Shown piece by piece: positions 1 to 9,635 of a stretch of DNA of 64,000 nucleotides. The position numbers and the translations under genes are program-made. The first letter of the stretch is position 1. Every line of letters begins with the position of its first letter. Below the pieces are notes generated by a model that saw only the letters and a program-made list of their open reading frames with translations, was not told where the DNA came from and made no database searches. The DNA is from JBEEOW01 sp041191405. Lineage in GTDB: Bacteria; Bacteroidota; Bacteroidia; Cytophagales; UBA9547. The DNA lies in contig JBEEOW010000018.1 in the NCBI GenBank assembly GCA_041191405.1, forward strand, positions 19,965 to 83,964, written 5' to 3'.

Positions 1-675
1 GATTTATTAGGTAGTACTATATTAAAATATTACATCCCTTCCACTTCATTTTTTGGATTCCATTTCGAAAAGTATGAACCTAATATATTCACTCCAGTTA
101 TTCGTCAACAAATACGAAATTTAAAACCAACAAACCAAGGGCATTATACTGTATATCTTCCAGCATATAAAGATGAAATACTAATCAAACACTTATCTCG
201 GTTTCCACAAATAAAATGGGAAGTATTCTCAAAACACAATAGAGAACCTTTAACTTTTCAAAATGTAAATATATCACCAATAAACAATGAAGATTTTGTT
301 GAAAGTTTAGCTTCATGCAAAGGTGTATTGTGTGGTGCTGGATTTGAAACACCAGCTGAAGCATTATTTTTAAAGAAAAAACTATTAGTTATCCCCATGA
401 AAAATCAGTATGAGCAAGCACTCAATGCAGCATCATTAGAAAAAATGGGAATTCCAGTTATAAAAAATCTAAAAAGGAAGAATTATAAAATTATTTCGGA
501 ATGGTTAGAAAATGATAAAATAATTGAAGTAAATTATCCAGATATAACAGAGGAAATATTAGAAGCATTATTGTATGAATATTACTATAAACACGAAAAT
601 AACAATGACTTACAATATCTAGAAAGAATAAAAAAGGTATATAAAGATTTAGGTCTAGAACAAAAATGGGTTTAA
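1..675 (+). CDS. MJ1255/VC2487-like glycosyltransferase, 3' part (5' end outside window)
   Basis: The reading frame is open from base 1 to the TAA at 673-675, so only the last 224 residues are present; the internal ATG at 328 is not the real start. The C-terminal part carries GAGFETPAEALFLKKKLLVI followed by P-M-K-N-Q-Y-E-Q, the donor-sugar-binding signature of the GT28/MurG-like MJ1255 family, whose members usually have about 330-380 residues. These are predicted cytoplasmic or membrane-peripheral nucleotide-sugar transferases of uncertain acceptor. The gene converges on the lipoprotein gene ending at 725 and shares a perfect 17-bp terminator with it. Family is fairly sure, substrate unknown. 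Confidence 0.8.
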   Translation, partial: DLLGSTILKYYIPSTSFFGFHFEKYEPNIFTPVIRQQIRNLKPTNQGHYTVYLPAYKDEILIKHLSRFPQIKWEVFSKHNREPLTFQNVNISPINNEDFVESLASCKGVLCGAGFETPAEALFLKKKLLVIPMKNQYEQALNAASLEKMGIPVIKNLKRKNYKIISEWLENDKIIEVNYPDITEEILEALLYEYYYKHENNNDLQYLERIKKVYKDLGLEQKWV

Positions 676-701
676 CTTAAAACATAAGTTAAACCCATTT
701 T
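663..701. terminator. Bidirectional terminator between convergent genes
   Basis: A perfect 17-bp inverted repeat (arms 663-679 and 685-701, 5-nt loop) has A-rich sequence on one side and T-rich on the other, so it can end transcription from either direction. The left arm contains the stop codon of the glycosyltransferase gene, and the arm ends 24 bp from the stop of the minus-strand lipoprotein gene. Confidence 0.8.
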
Positions 702-724
702 ATTTATTAAAAATTTAAATGAAA

Positions 725-1900
725 TTACTTTTTAACTAACTTAGGAAATAATGGTTCACCTTTGGTGATAATTATTAAATCTAATGCAGCCTCTACTTTT
801 TTAGGTCCAGCATCTTTTGATTGATAATCTAGACCTAGGAATGTAATTTTAGTTGGATCCTGAATAGATTTTCCGTCTAATTTAAAATCACTCATCTTAA
901 TAGAATAATATTGCCAATCTTTATTTGGTGAAGGTGCTATATTAGAAATATAACTATCAGATGATACATATAAACTATCTTGACCAGAAATTTTGGACTT
1001 AAGCATTTTCCATTCCTTAAGATACATACTTAAATTTGCCTGATCATTAGAATTAACATTAATAAAAATATTTACATACAAGTCACTAGTAGCAACATTT
1101 GAACCAAATACTTTTTTAATTGTTAAAGGTCTTGCACTTTCAGATAAGTTAGTAGTTTGATTTGTTGGCAACACATATCCTCCTAATCCTGCAATTGCCG
1201 TTTGAACCCCAGCAATATAGTACCCTGCAGCTGCACTGGTACAATTCATATAGAAAACATTTCCACCTTGAGGTGAAGATGCAATTACTCCATTGGTTGA
1301 TGAAACTGTAGATGGAAGTTGTATTTTTTTAGATGCAATACTACCACCTGAAGCTGGACCATAGGTCATCATACAACCATCGGACCATGTCAAAAACCTA
1401 CTACCAAAAGCACCATTCCCATCATAATCAGACACTAACAAACCAACGTTCATAAAATTTGTTGGTTTAATAATTTTAAACATTTTAGTTGGACTAGCAA
1501 AACATTGAAATTCTAATGAAACTGTACAGTATTCATTTGAAAATAATTTCAAAGAATCAGCAATTCCGTTCCATTCAATGTCAATTGTTTTAGATTTCCC
1601 ATTAAACCTTTTAACAGCATTAGTAGAATTTCCTCTAATTATTACACCCCACGAGACATCACTACTTAAATCAGCGTGAATCTTAACTTTTTCAGTATTT
1701 GATGAACCAGTAAAATTTACAGAATCTAATCCAGTTGTTGAACTTAAAACTGTAAAATTATTTATAGAGAAATCATCAGGAACACAAATTCCTGGCCCAA
1801 CTTGTTTTTCTGTATTGAAATTTGTGTGTTTACAAGAACATACAATCAAAATCAACAGACTAGAAATTATAAGATTTAATTTAATATTTTTCATAATCAT
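725..1900 (-). CDS. Surface lipoprotein, paralogue of the next gene upstream; probable glycan-binding
   Basis: The 391-residue product starts with a lipoprotein signal (hydrophobic run, then VCSCKH, acylated Cys probably 23). The N-terminal 110 residues align by eye with the 395-residue neighbour: GPxxxP, V-N-F, a V-x-W-x-I-x-I-R/K-G core and an I/V-x-W-N-G motif. The C-terminal 110 residues read like a jelly-roll carbohydrate-binding module (DLYVN..., then WQYYSIKMSDFK, ending in a beta strand before the tail). The ATG overlaps the upstream gene's TGA (ATGA), so the two are translationally coupled. It is the last gene of the chitinase operon. No catalytic motif was recognised; a SusE/F-like binding role at the outer membrane is inference. 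Confidence 0.75.
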   Translation of the reverse strand: MIMKNIKLNLIISSLLILIVCSCKHTNFNTEKQVGPGICVPDDFSINNFTVLSSTTGLDSVNFTGSSNTEKVKIHADLSSDVSWGVIIRGNSTNAVKRFNGKSKTIDIEWNGIADSLKLFSNEYCTVSLEFQCFASPTKMFKIIKPTNFMNVGLLVSDYDGNGAFGSRFLTWSDGCMMTYGPASGGSIASKKIQLPSTVSSTNGVIASSPQGGNVFYMNCTSAAAGYYIAGVQTAIAGLGGYVLPTNQTTNLSESARPLTIKKVFGSNVATSDLYVNIFINVNSNDQANLSMYLKEWKMLKSKISGQDSLYVSSDSYISNIAPSPNKDWQYYSIKMSDFKLDGKSIQDPTKITFLGLDYQSKDAGPKKVEAALDLIIITKGEPLFPKLVKK

Positions 1901-3084
1901 TGCTGTTTAAAAGGCCCGTTTTCAGTTATTGTAATTTGATCAATTTTACAATATACTTTTTTGCCAGAACTTGGATTATCATCTAATTCAATAGCAATTC
2001 CTGATAACCTATCTGCTTGTAATTTACCACCTCCAAGGTTTCCATTAGTAGTTGGCTTTTTAAAATCACTATATTTTAATGATACTAATTTCCAACCAGT
2101 CCAATTTACTGCAATTGTTGACTGCCACTTATCATTTATACCTTGCTTATATTTAGCAATTTTATCATTATATGTTATGAAATCAGAAGCTGGCCAAGGA
2201 CTATCATATTCAACTGCAGGAGTTACCAAGGTATCCACTCTAGTCATAACATCCATTTCATAGGCAAAAACTATCAATGATGTACTTGAGTTACTTCCAT
2301 CACCATAAACATACATATTTATATATAAATCATCATTTGATATACCCGGAGTTATTTTTTTTCCTAGACTATAAAGTTGAATAGTATTTAAAGATCCAAC
2401 ATAAGTATTTCCATCTGTATCAAAACCAGACAATAAATAACTATATTTACCTTGAACAGGATCAATTGTATCTTTTTGATTAATACAATCAACACAAGGT
2501 GCATCGGTTAAACTTGGGTAGAATGGACTCAACTTAGTAAATGGATCTGGATTATCTTCCATATCATCAACAAAATGATAAATAATTCCACCTATCGATT
2601 GACTTGTATAGTTTTGAGGTGATGTTCCTGTTCCTCCATACTTGTAAACATCGTCAATAAGCACAGTTCTTGATAATGTATATTTATCATCTCCATAAAT
2701 TTTTAGTAAAATTTCGACTTTTTCACCTTTTCTGAAGAAATAAATATTTTCGGATACTCCATTCCAATTTACATTTACTGTGTCATTTAAACCAATGAAG
2801 TTTTTCTCTGCTTTAGAACTTAAACCTTTGATTTGAATAAACCAAGTAACTTTTTGATTAAAACTAGCTGTAATATTCAAATTAGCTTGAGTACTCAATC
2901 TATTTGAAAAATTTACATTATTTGCTGAAAGATAAAGTGTATCTAATTTAATGACAAAGTTCTCTCCAGCTGGTACATATGCTGGACCTATCATTTCATT
3001 ATTTTCTACTTTATGTTTACATGATAAAAAGACAATACTTAACACTAATACACTAAGTAATGTTTTAAATATATATTTGACCAT
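1897..3084 (-). CDS. Surface lipoprotein with jelly-roll-like C-terminal domain
   Basis: The 395-residue product has a lipoprotein signal ending FLSC (Cys22). Residues about 30-140 match the paralogue encoded immediately downstream. Residues about 240-390 begin DLYINMYVYGDGS and continue through GWKLVSLKYSDFK to IDQITIT, the strand pattern of CBM11/CIA30-type galactose-binding-like folds that bind polysaccharides. It lies 51 bp after the 566-residue barrel gene and overlaps the following lipoprotein gene by 4 bp. In the context of an operon led by a GH18 chitinase, a glycan-binding role on the cell surface is the best guess; it does not resemble SusD. Family unassigned. Confidence 0.75.
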   Translation of the reverse strand: MVKYIFKTLLSVLVLSIVFLSCKHKVENNEMIGPAYVPAGENFVIKLDTLYLSANNVNFSNRLSTQANLNITASFNQKVTWFIQIKGLSSKAEKNFIGLNDTVNVNWNGVSENIYFFRKGEKVEILLKIYGDDKYTLSRTVLIDDVYKYGGTGTSPQNYTSQSIGGIIYHFVDDMEDNPDPFTKLSPFYPSLTDAPCVDCINQKDTIDPVQGKYSYLLSGFDTDGNTYVGSLNTIQLYSLGKKITPGISNDDLYINMYVYGDGSNSSTSLIVFAYEMDVMTRVDTLVTPAVEYDSPWPASDFITYNDKIAKYKQGINDKWQSTIAVNWTGWKLVSLKYSDFKKPTTNGNLGGGKLQADRLSGIAIELDDNPSSGKKVYCKIDQITITENGPFKQQ

Positions 3085-3135
3085 ATTATTATTATTAAGT
3101 CTAATTTTATACTTTTAATCTTTTAAAAGTAACTA

Positions 3136-4836
3136 TTAAAACTTCGCTATGAAGTTTATAAATAATTGATCAATACCTACTTTTGAAGTCGTTTTGACAT
3201 CACTTCTATTATAGTTTACTGTAAATAAGGAACCATTATCTGAAATTCTGTATTTAAAACCTAATGAGTAAACCATTTCAGACATATCAACATTATTTAA
3301 AACGCTTGGAACCTCTGAAACCATATTAAATTGGTCATATTTTGTGATGTAATCATTCCCTTTAGCGTTAAACAATTTAACACCACCTAAAATATCAACT
3401 CTTTTTAAAGCTTCTACACTTGCACCCAAATCAATAACAGATGAAGCCAAATCAACTTTAGCTTTACCATCTCTAGTAGTTGATTCTGATCTATAACCAA
3501 CTTGAATTATATAATTCCTTTCTGAAGCAATAAACTTACCTATATTAAAAGAAACTCCTCCCTTAATACCTGTATAATTTTTTAATGCAACAGTACCTTC
3601 TCCTATGATTTGTTTGTAACTATCAAACGCAATTTCTGCATCTATTATTTTAGCAGATGTGTCAGTAGATAAGCCAATAGTAAATCCAGTTCTATTTGGT
3701 GTTGCAGTTCCATAAGGAAAAATATTACTATAAATTGGATTAAATTGTTGTAATGTTGGCAAAATAACCCTGTTGTAAGCATCTTCTTGAGTATATCTAT
3801 CAAATAATGACTGTGTTCTTACAACATTAGAATTTATATTACCAAATAATGAAGTACTTATAGTATTATTTACTCTTCTAGTTTGTGCTGTAGGGCTTGA
3901 ATATTGTGGGCCTACATTTCTCAAAGTACCCATTAATTTAAGCTTAACTGGTTTATAAGTTGCACCTACTGCTCCCTCGTAATAAAAATCTGAATAAGAA
4001 ATTGTAGTATCCAAAGTTTTATTTTTATTACTATAACTTGACAAACCAGTATTTAATCCTGCATGAGCTATGATATCTTCTCCTAATGGTAAATTTAAAT
4101 TAGCATCTCCTGAAAGTACATGATTTGAATAAACCATTTCACTAGTATTCACTGGAACATCTAATAAACCTACATAATTACCCCCCAATTTAAATGCTGG
4201 GTTAAGAACAGCAGTTAATCTACCACCTGATAATATTCTATCTGGAATTGTTCCATCATTAGTTGAATTTGTTCTTGCAGCAAATCCATACACTTTTAAT
4301 GTATCAACTGCTGAACCTATTGAAAACTTAGCATTCGCTTGAACACCTTGTAAACGCCATAAGTTTCCAGTATTAAAGTTTTCATACGTCAAAATGTCTC
4401 TTCTTTGAGCCAATAAAGGTGACTCAAATCTTGTATACATATCATCAAAGTTATATACAGCATAAGGCCCCATACCTTCTCCAATATTAATATCACCAAA
4501 TTCATATTTTACAAATTTGCCTATTCTACCTCCAACTTGAAATTGACGAAAACCTAATTGAACCCCTGTACCAAAAAAACCACCAAAAGGACTTTTAACC
4601 CTTAATATAGTATTTGCCCACAGCGTATTAGACATTTTGAAATTTGTTGTTAAATCAAATAGAGCATATCCACCAACTGATTTTTTTACCGTAGATGCAG
4701 TTGCTTGATCAGCTGATAAACTATTTGAAGTAATGATTGAACGTCCGTAGCCGTTTAAATAAAATTCTGTTTGAGCTTGAGCACTTACAAGTCCTAAACC
4801 CAATATAGAAGTTAATAGTATTGATTTATATTTCAT
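3136..4836 (-). CDS. Outer-membrane beta-barrel protein (porin-like)
   Basis: The 566-residue protein has a Sec signal peptide (MKYKSILLTSILGLGLVSA, then QAQ). The rest is alternating amphipathic strands rich in Gly, Asn and aromatics, ending in phenylalanine (FINFIAKF), the usual barrel-terminating residue recognised by BamA. Near residues 85-130 are G/F-rich strands followed by YEFGDINIGEG. No plug domain or TonB box is visible, so this is not SusC. It sits 19 bp after the other barrel gene, within the chitinase operon. A role in passing or binding oligosaccharides is inferred from context; the specific family was not recognised. Confidence 0.75.
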   Translation of the reverse strand: MKYKSILLTSILGLGLVSAQAQTEFYLNGYGRSIITSNSLSADQATASTVKKSVGGYALFDLTTNFKMSNTLWANTILRVKSPFGGFFGTGVQLGFRQFQVGGRIGKFVKYEFGDINIGEGMGPYAVYNFDDMYTRFESPLLAQRRDILTYENFNTGNLWRLQGVQANAKFSIGSAVDTLKVYGFAARTNSTNDGTIPDRILSGGRLTAVLNPAFKLGGNYVGLLDVPVNTSEMVYSNHVLSGDANLNLPLGEDIIAHAGLNTGLSSYSNKNKTLDTTISYSDFYYEGAVGATYKPVKLKLMGTLRNVGPQYSSPTAQTRRVNNTISTSLFGNINSNVVRTQSLFDRYTQEDAYNRVILPTLQQFNPIYSNIFPYGTATPNRTGFTIGLSTDTSAKIIDAEIAFDSYKQIIGEGTVALKNYTGIKGGVSFNIGKFIASERNYIIQVGYRSESTTRDGKAKVDLASSVIDLGASVEALKRVDILGGVKLFNAKGNDYITKYDQFNMVSEVPSVLNNVDMSEMVYSLGFKYRISDNGSLFTVNYNRSDVKTTSKVGIDQLFINFIAKF

Positions 4837-4855
4837 TTTGTTAAGTCGTTAGTTA

Positions 4856-6859
4856 TTAAAAGAATATTTTAAGTTCTAGATAAGTTTCTTGTCCATTAAA
4901 CTTATCTTTTTTGAAGTTTGTATCATTATGATCAAACCATTTGTGTCGTAAATGTAATGACCCTGTTGATATAAAATCATAATCAATACCAGCACCATAA
5001 CTATATCCTGTTTGATTGATGTATCCACCTGTTTCGGAATCCTTAACTGTATTCTTTCCTCCTTTTACAGTTTCATAAGCACCATTTAAAACACCAGTAA
5101 CTTTCTTTAAGAATTTGTACGCTACAGTAAAATCTGAATAATGTTGACGTACATAAGCATTTTCATTTAGAACACTTCCAAAATCTAACTTTGGAGTTGC
5201 AGCTGAATATGTATTAAAATTCATCAATACGATATCTTTACCAAAAAGCTTTGCTTTATACATTAACATAGCCTCTGCAGCCTGAAATGCTTTTTTATGA
5301 TCATAAGTAGGATTTGTTATTGCAACATTTTCAAATGTTCTTCTAAAAACACTTCTAACTCTACTATATGGACCTGTTTGCATTCTCCATTGATTAAAAC
5401 GAGATCTGGTAAATGCATTTACTTTATGCTGCACTGTAATTACAGAATCATTTACATTTTGAATTTCTTGGCTTAAACTATATCCTAAGTCGATTGTTAA
5501 TTTTTTAACTCTCAAATTGGTATTTAAAGTTATACCAGCTCTATTATTAGTGTATTGACCTACTTCTTGAATTAAATTAGTAAATAATGTTGGATCATCT
5601 GTAACTAAAGTTGAAGAACCTCCTTGCCTTAAATCGCCATTACCATTTAAAACAGAACCATCATAATTAGCAAAAGCATTTGTAATATAAAATCCTTCAA
5701 CAGCAATTGGAATTGGTAAATATTTTTTATCAAAATCTAATTTTAACCTTGCCGCTTTTCCAGTTTTCTTAGAATATGGATTATCTAATTTATTTAACCC
5801 AACTTCTCCTGAAACTTTAAAACCTTTAAATTTCAAATCAGAATCAATAGTATACATTGTGTTATTATCACTTTGAGTCGACGTATTTGAAGCAAATCCT
5901 CTTCTAAAATAACCATTAACTCCAACTTTACCATTTACATCCTTTGTAAATATTGACTTTTCTATTCTACCACCATATAATATTGCAGGAGTTCCCACTG
6001 CATAAGAATTATAAGGAGCAGTTAAACTTGTTCTTCCTAGAAGTGCGGTTACATTTACACCCAATGGTAGTACATTTCCAGTTATAACAGCACCAGAAAA
6101 CAATGAACGACCTTCATTTTGACCGCCCATATTCATTTTCAAGGTATAATACTCATCATATCTTAAAAATGAGTTTCTGTACCAATCCCAAGGCAAACGA
6201 TCAAAATAATCATCCCTATAATTTGGCTGCCCCATTGTAAACTTGCTCAATTTTACTGGTAACACTTGCCCAGCAGAAAAACTAAATTTACCTATTGTTG
6301 TATTCAAATTTGCACCAAAACGCAAATTTTGGATAGCAGATAAGTTTCTTGTTTGATCAGTTTGCTCATCACCAGTAAAATAATAAGCAAATGAATAACC
6401 GACATTAAAATCAAGCTTATTAGATACTTTACTTTGTAAATTTAACTCTAAAAGAGGGTAAGATCCTTGTGCAACTGCAGCACCTCCTGTTGGATAATCA
6501 ACAAATGAAATATTCCTTGGAGAAGTTCTCAAATCAGAATAATATGAATCCATATTTCTATATAAGGTAAAAAACCTTAATGTACCAGAAACAATGATAT
6601 CATCTAGAAATAAACCCATTTTTTTATTACCATTGTAACCAAACTTTGGTTCAACTTGGTCTTGTGCTGAGTTTATTTTAAATTTTTTAAGTAAACCTGT
6701 TGCCAGATTTAATTTAAAATTTTGATTAGGGTCCGAGCTAGTGATTTGAGATGAGTTAGTAGTTTTAGTTGTGTCATTGCTATTTGCAAAAGCACTTGAA
6801 CTTAATAATCCCAAACACACCGCCAAACCGGAAAGTTGGCTTTTTGTAAATTTTATCAT
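4856..6859 (-). CDS. Outer-membrane beta-barrel protein, second of the pair
   Basis: This 667-residue protein begins with a signal peptide (cleavage near SSSAFA-NSND) and a short Ser/Thr/Asn-rich linker. It then becomes a long run of amphipathic strands (for example SGTLRFFTLYRNMDSYYSD, YPLLELNLQSKVSNKLDFNV) ending ETYLELKIFF. The terminal Phe and the GGRIEKS/GYFRRGF hairpins fit an outer-membrane barrel. No TonB-dependent receptor plug is present. It follows the GH18 chitinase gene by 48 bp and precedes the second barrel gene by 19 bp. It may form or line the outer-membrane entry route for chitin fragments, but it could also be a gliding- or adhesion-related barrel. Confidence 0.75.
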   Translation of the reverse strand: MIKFTKSQLSGLAVCLGLLSSSAFANSNDTTKTTNSSQITSSDPNQNFKLNLATGLLKKFKINSAQDQVEPKFGYNGNKKMGLFLDDIIVSGTLRFFTLYRNMDSYYSDLRTSPRNISFVDYPTGGAAVAQGSYPLLELNLQSKVSNKLDFNVGYSFAYYFTGDEQTDQTRNLSAIQNLRFGANLNTTIGKFSFSAGQVLPVKLSKFTMGQPNYRDDYFDRLPWDWYRNSFLRYDEYYTLKMNMGGQNEGRSLFSGAVITGNVLPLGVNVTALLGRTSLTAPYNSYAVGTPAILYGGRIEKSIFTKDVNGKVGVNGYFRRGFASNTSTQSDNNTMYTIDSDLKFKGFKVSGEVGLNKLDNPYSKKTGKAARLKLDFDKKYLPIPIAVEGFYITNAFANYDGSVLNGNGDLRQGGSSTLVTDDPTLFTNLIQEVGQYTNNRAGITLNTNLRVKKLTIDLGYSLSQEIQNVNDSVITVQHKVNAFTRSRFNQWRMQTGPYSRVRSVFRRTFENVAITNPTYDHKKAFQAAEAMLMYKAKLFGKDIVLMNFNTYSAATPKLDFGSVLNENAYVRQHYSDFTVAYKFLKKVTGVLNGAYETVKGGKNTVKDSETGGYINQTGYSYGAGIDYDFISTGSLHLRHKWFDHNDTNFKKDKFNGQETYLELKIFF

Positions 6860-6907
6860 CCGGTTATTTGGTTACAAATTAATTTTAAAGACATCTAAAT
6901 TGAAATA

Positions 6908-8302
6908 TTAGTCCTTTTTATGGATATTTCTTAAATTTTGCTTAATAGCTTCTTTTCTCCAACCTTTTTCACGAACAGGTTTCGTTACTGGCTGTTTCCA
7001 CCTTTTAGGAATTGCTTTCTTTTTAGGTGTTAATAATACTTCATTAAGTGCATCTATCAATGGTGTAGAAGCTACTACTCCTGAACCTTCTCCTTTTTCA
7101 AGAAAATCACCAGAAATTTCCCAAATAATTACACCTGCCAATTCATTTTTCTTTACAAACTCTGCTTTTAATTTAACAGATTTAGGATCGTCATATGATA
7201 CGAATGTATTTAAATCACCTTTACCTACTAAATATGGAACTTGCGATTTTTCATCCCACTTTTCTTCAAATTTATCTTTATATTTTAAGATATTGTAATA
7301 AAGTGTACCTCCTAAATCTGGAACAAAAGTTACTGTATCTATCAATCCTGCGTGTTGCTTGCCATATAAATCTAATTTTATACCTGGTTTTCCTAATAAA
7401 GATCTACCATAAAACGCTACTCCCATATTAATTTTCTCTTTTGGGACTTTGTAAGTATTTACTAATCTGTAATAACAATTTGAAATAGCATTTGTATCAC
7501 CACTAGCAGGAGCATATAACGGAGAGTTATGGTTTGCATCTTCACTCCATCCTCCATTAAAATCATAAGTCATCATGTTAAAAAAATCCATGAAACCAAG
7601 ATTTTCCCATTCAATACTTGTATTTAAGGAAGCTGGTGCTCCATATGCTGCAGTTAATAAAAATTTGTATCCAATCTTTTCTCCATAAGCATCTATTGAA
7701 TCTCTAATTGCTTTCATGAAAAGAGGATAATTTTTCTTGTCATCAGGAGTACCTTTATGCTCAGCATAACAAGGATATTCCCAGTCAATATCTATACCAT
7801 CAAAGCCATATATTCTTAATGCCTCCACACAATTGTGTGCAAAATGGGCTCTTTTAGCTGGGTCAGCTGCTACAACTGGAAATGTTTCAGACAATGTCCA
7901 TCCTCCAATTGAAACCATAACTTTTGCTCCAGCAACATGAGCAACATCAATTAAAGAAGTATTTGGGAAGTAAGCTGGCTGAATTGGATTTCCAAAATCC
8001 ATTTTACCCCTTAAAAGAATCGAATCTGCCCAAGCATCCGTTCCGAATATATTACCATTTTTATCAGTTTGAAAAAATGAGTAATTTATAATTGTGTATT
8101 TTGTAAAATCTATATTGGCAGGATTAAATAATCCACCTCTTTTATACCCCTCCCATGAGGTATAATAACCAATAATGTTTTTGTATTTCGGTTTAACCAC
8201 CATCTCTTGGGTGATATGCTCTTTATCTTGAACTTGTGCCAGAGCGGAATAGCCAACACATGCGAGCACCGAAATGAGAACTAATCTAAGTGTCTTTCTC
8301 AT
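6908..8302 (-). CDS. Secreted GH18 chitinase
   Basis: GH18 enzymes hydrolyse beta-1,4 GlcNAc linkages with substrate assistance from the N-acetyl group. The protein has a signal peptide (MRKTLRLVLISVLACVGYSA, cleavage near LAQ). KVMVSIGGW (strand 3) and DGIDIDWEYP (strand 4) follow, the latter giving the DxxDxDxE motif with acid Glu175. Later come MMTYDFNGGW and GVIIWEISGD. The tail is short and basic with no T9SS domain, so it is probably periplasmic or outer-membrane associated. The ATG at 8302 is preferred over a TTG 18 bp upstream because a promoter -7 box at 8326-8333 places the transcript start near that TTG. It leads an operon with two barrels and two lipoproteins. Length 464 aa. Confidence 0.93.
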   Translation of the reverse strand: MRKTLRLVLISVLACVGYSALAQVQDKEHITQEMVVKPKYKNIIGYYTSWEGYKRGGLFNPANIDFTKYTIINYSFFQTDKNGNIFGTDAWADSILLRGKMDFGNPIQPAYFPNTSLIDVAHVAGAKVMVSIGGWTLSETFPVVAADPAKRAHFAHNCVEALRIYGFDGIDIDWEYPCYAEHKGTPDDKKNYPLFMKAIRDSIDAYGEKIGYKFLLTAAYGAPASLNTSIEWENLGFMDFFNMMTYDFNGGWSEDANHNSPLYAPASGDTNAISNCYYRLVNTYKVPKEKINMGVAFYGRSLLGKPGIKLDLYGKQHAGLIDTVTFVPDLGGTLYYNILKYKDKFEEKWDEKSQVPYLVGKGDLNTFVSYDDPKSVKLKAEFVKKNELAGVIIWEISGDFLEKGEGSGVVASTPLIDALNEVLLTPKKKAIPKRWKQPVTKPVREKGWRKEAIKQNLRNIHKKD

Positions 8303-8325
8303 TGAAGCGTTTTTAATCAATTAGG

Positions 8326-8355
8326 CAAATATAAATTGAAATTGCAATAATTCAA
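8326..8355 (-). promoter_or_regulatory. Bacteroidota-type promoter of the chitinase operon
   Basis: On the minus strand TTG (8355-8353), a 19-base spacer and TATATTTG (8333-8326) match the Bacteroidota primary-sigma consensus TTG-N17-23-TAnnTTTG. The implied start site lies near 8320, giving a leader of about 18 nt before the ATG at 8302. Confidence 0.65.
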
Positions 8356-8460
8356 TAATTTTTATAAATTATTGAAACTATTATTATGGAGTAATCGTTG
8401 GAGGGTGATTTTTAAAAGTGACCAAAGTTATTGAAATTAAATCAATTAAACAACACTTCT

Positions 8461-9627
8461 TTATTTTATATTATTTAATATACAAATAATCCTATCCAAT
8501 GAATCGTTTTTGCTAAACTTTGTCCTAGCAACTTTTAAGCATTTCAAAGAGTAAAAACCATATATTTCATCTGATTTACAAATATTTAGCAACTTTAACA
8601 ACAAATCTTTTTCATTATATTTTTCGTGAAACAATAAAACATCTTCGTTATGCAATAAATTAAAAATCCAACCATGAAAATTTATAATTGGTATGGTTCC
8701 TAAACTTAGGGAATCAAAAAACTTATTAGGACTACCTGTATGTAACAATTTAGAATCTACTTTATAGGAAACATATGAAAAATCAGACTCGCTCAATATC
8801 TTATATGTATCATTTTTATTTAAATAATCAAAAAAAGAAACATTAACAGGAGCTATTGATTTCAACATTTGCAATTGAGCCCCATCACCAATGATTGAAA
8901 ATTCAAATTTATTCTTGAAATGTAAATCTGCATAAATAGCTAAATCAATGAGCTGATTAACTTCATTTGCAAAACCTAATGTTCCTGCATAGCAAATTTT
9001 CACTTTTACATTGTCACTTTTTGATATTTTTTTGGGAAAATTACTAGCAAGTTCTAAATCACAAAAATTTGTAACAACCTGAATCTTATGCTTAAATTGA
9101 GGATATCTAAAAACAATATTATCATACATTCCTTCAGATAAAACTATAATTGTGCTTGCTTTTAAATAAACCAAAAACTCCAATTTATATAAAATATTTA
9201 AAACAAGTGTATTTTTTAAAAGACCTAATTCTTGTGGAACTCCAGGCCAAAGATCCCTTACTTCGAACACAAAAGGAATTTTTCTAAAAAAACTCACAAT
9301 TAAACAAGGTATTGCTACTGTTAATGGTGTTGAAGTAGCATAAATAAGATCAACATTTCGGACTTTAAACGATTTGTAAGTAGAAAAAATTATAAATAAT
9401 AAAAATGCAAATATTCTTCTTATAAACCCATAACTATTACTGTAACCAATTTTAAAGTAATGTACTACAATTTTACCATCAACTAATTTTGCATTCTTAT
9501 CATTTGAACTTGTTATTACATCTACATGATGACCATTTTCAGACATCGCTTTTGCAATATGAAAAGAACGTATTGCACCTCCCTCTTCGAGTGTTTTATA
9601 ATATTGATGTAAATAAAGTATTTTCAT
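8461..9627 (-). CDS. Family 4 glycosyltransferase (GT-B fold)
   Basis: The 388-residue cytoplasmic or membrane-associated enzyme starts MKILYLHQYYKTLEEGGAIR, the acceptor-domain loop typical of WcaI/WbuB-like GT4 enzymes. The N-terminal half contains a hydrophobic helix pair (near residues 70-115) followed by PFVFEVRDLWPGVPQELG, a hallmark of this subgroup. In the C-terminal donor domain, VKICYAGTLGFANEV and HTGSPNKFFDSLSLGTIPI correspond to the nucleotide-sugar-binding segments. It would add a sugar during surface polysaccharide or glycolipid synthesis. It follows dapF on the same strand, separated by a perfect 21-bp hairpin, so co-transcription is uncertain. Sugar and acceptor cannot be told. 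Confidence 0.85.
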   Translation of the reverse strand: MKILYLHQYYKTLEEGGAIRSFHIAKAMSENGHHVDVITSSNDKNAKLVDGKIVVHYFKIGYSNSYGFIRRIFAFLLFIIFSTYKSFKVRNVDLIYATSTPLTVAIPCLIVSFFRKIPFVFEVRDLWPGVPQELGLLKNTLVLNILYKLEFLVYLKASTIIVLSEGMYDNIVFRYPQFKHKIQVVTNFCDLELASNFPKKISKSDNVKVKICYAGTLGFANEVNQLIDLAIYADLHFKNKFEFSIIGDGAQLQMLKSIAPVNVSFFDYLNKNDTYKILSESDFSYVSYKVDSKLLHTGSPNKFFDSLSLGTIPIINFHGWIFNLLHNEDVLLFHEKYNEKDLLLKLLNICKSDEIYGFYSLKCLKVARTKFSKNDSLDRIICILNNIK

Positions 9628-9635
9628 TGTTTGAT

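Noticed and set aside
8303..8320. TTG start for the operon chitinase, adding six residues (MIKNAS)
   Set aside because: The promoter -7 box at 8326-8333 puts the transcript start close to 8320, and MRKTLRLVLI at 8302 is a complete signal peptide.
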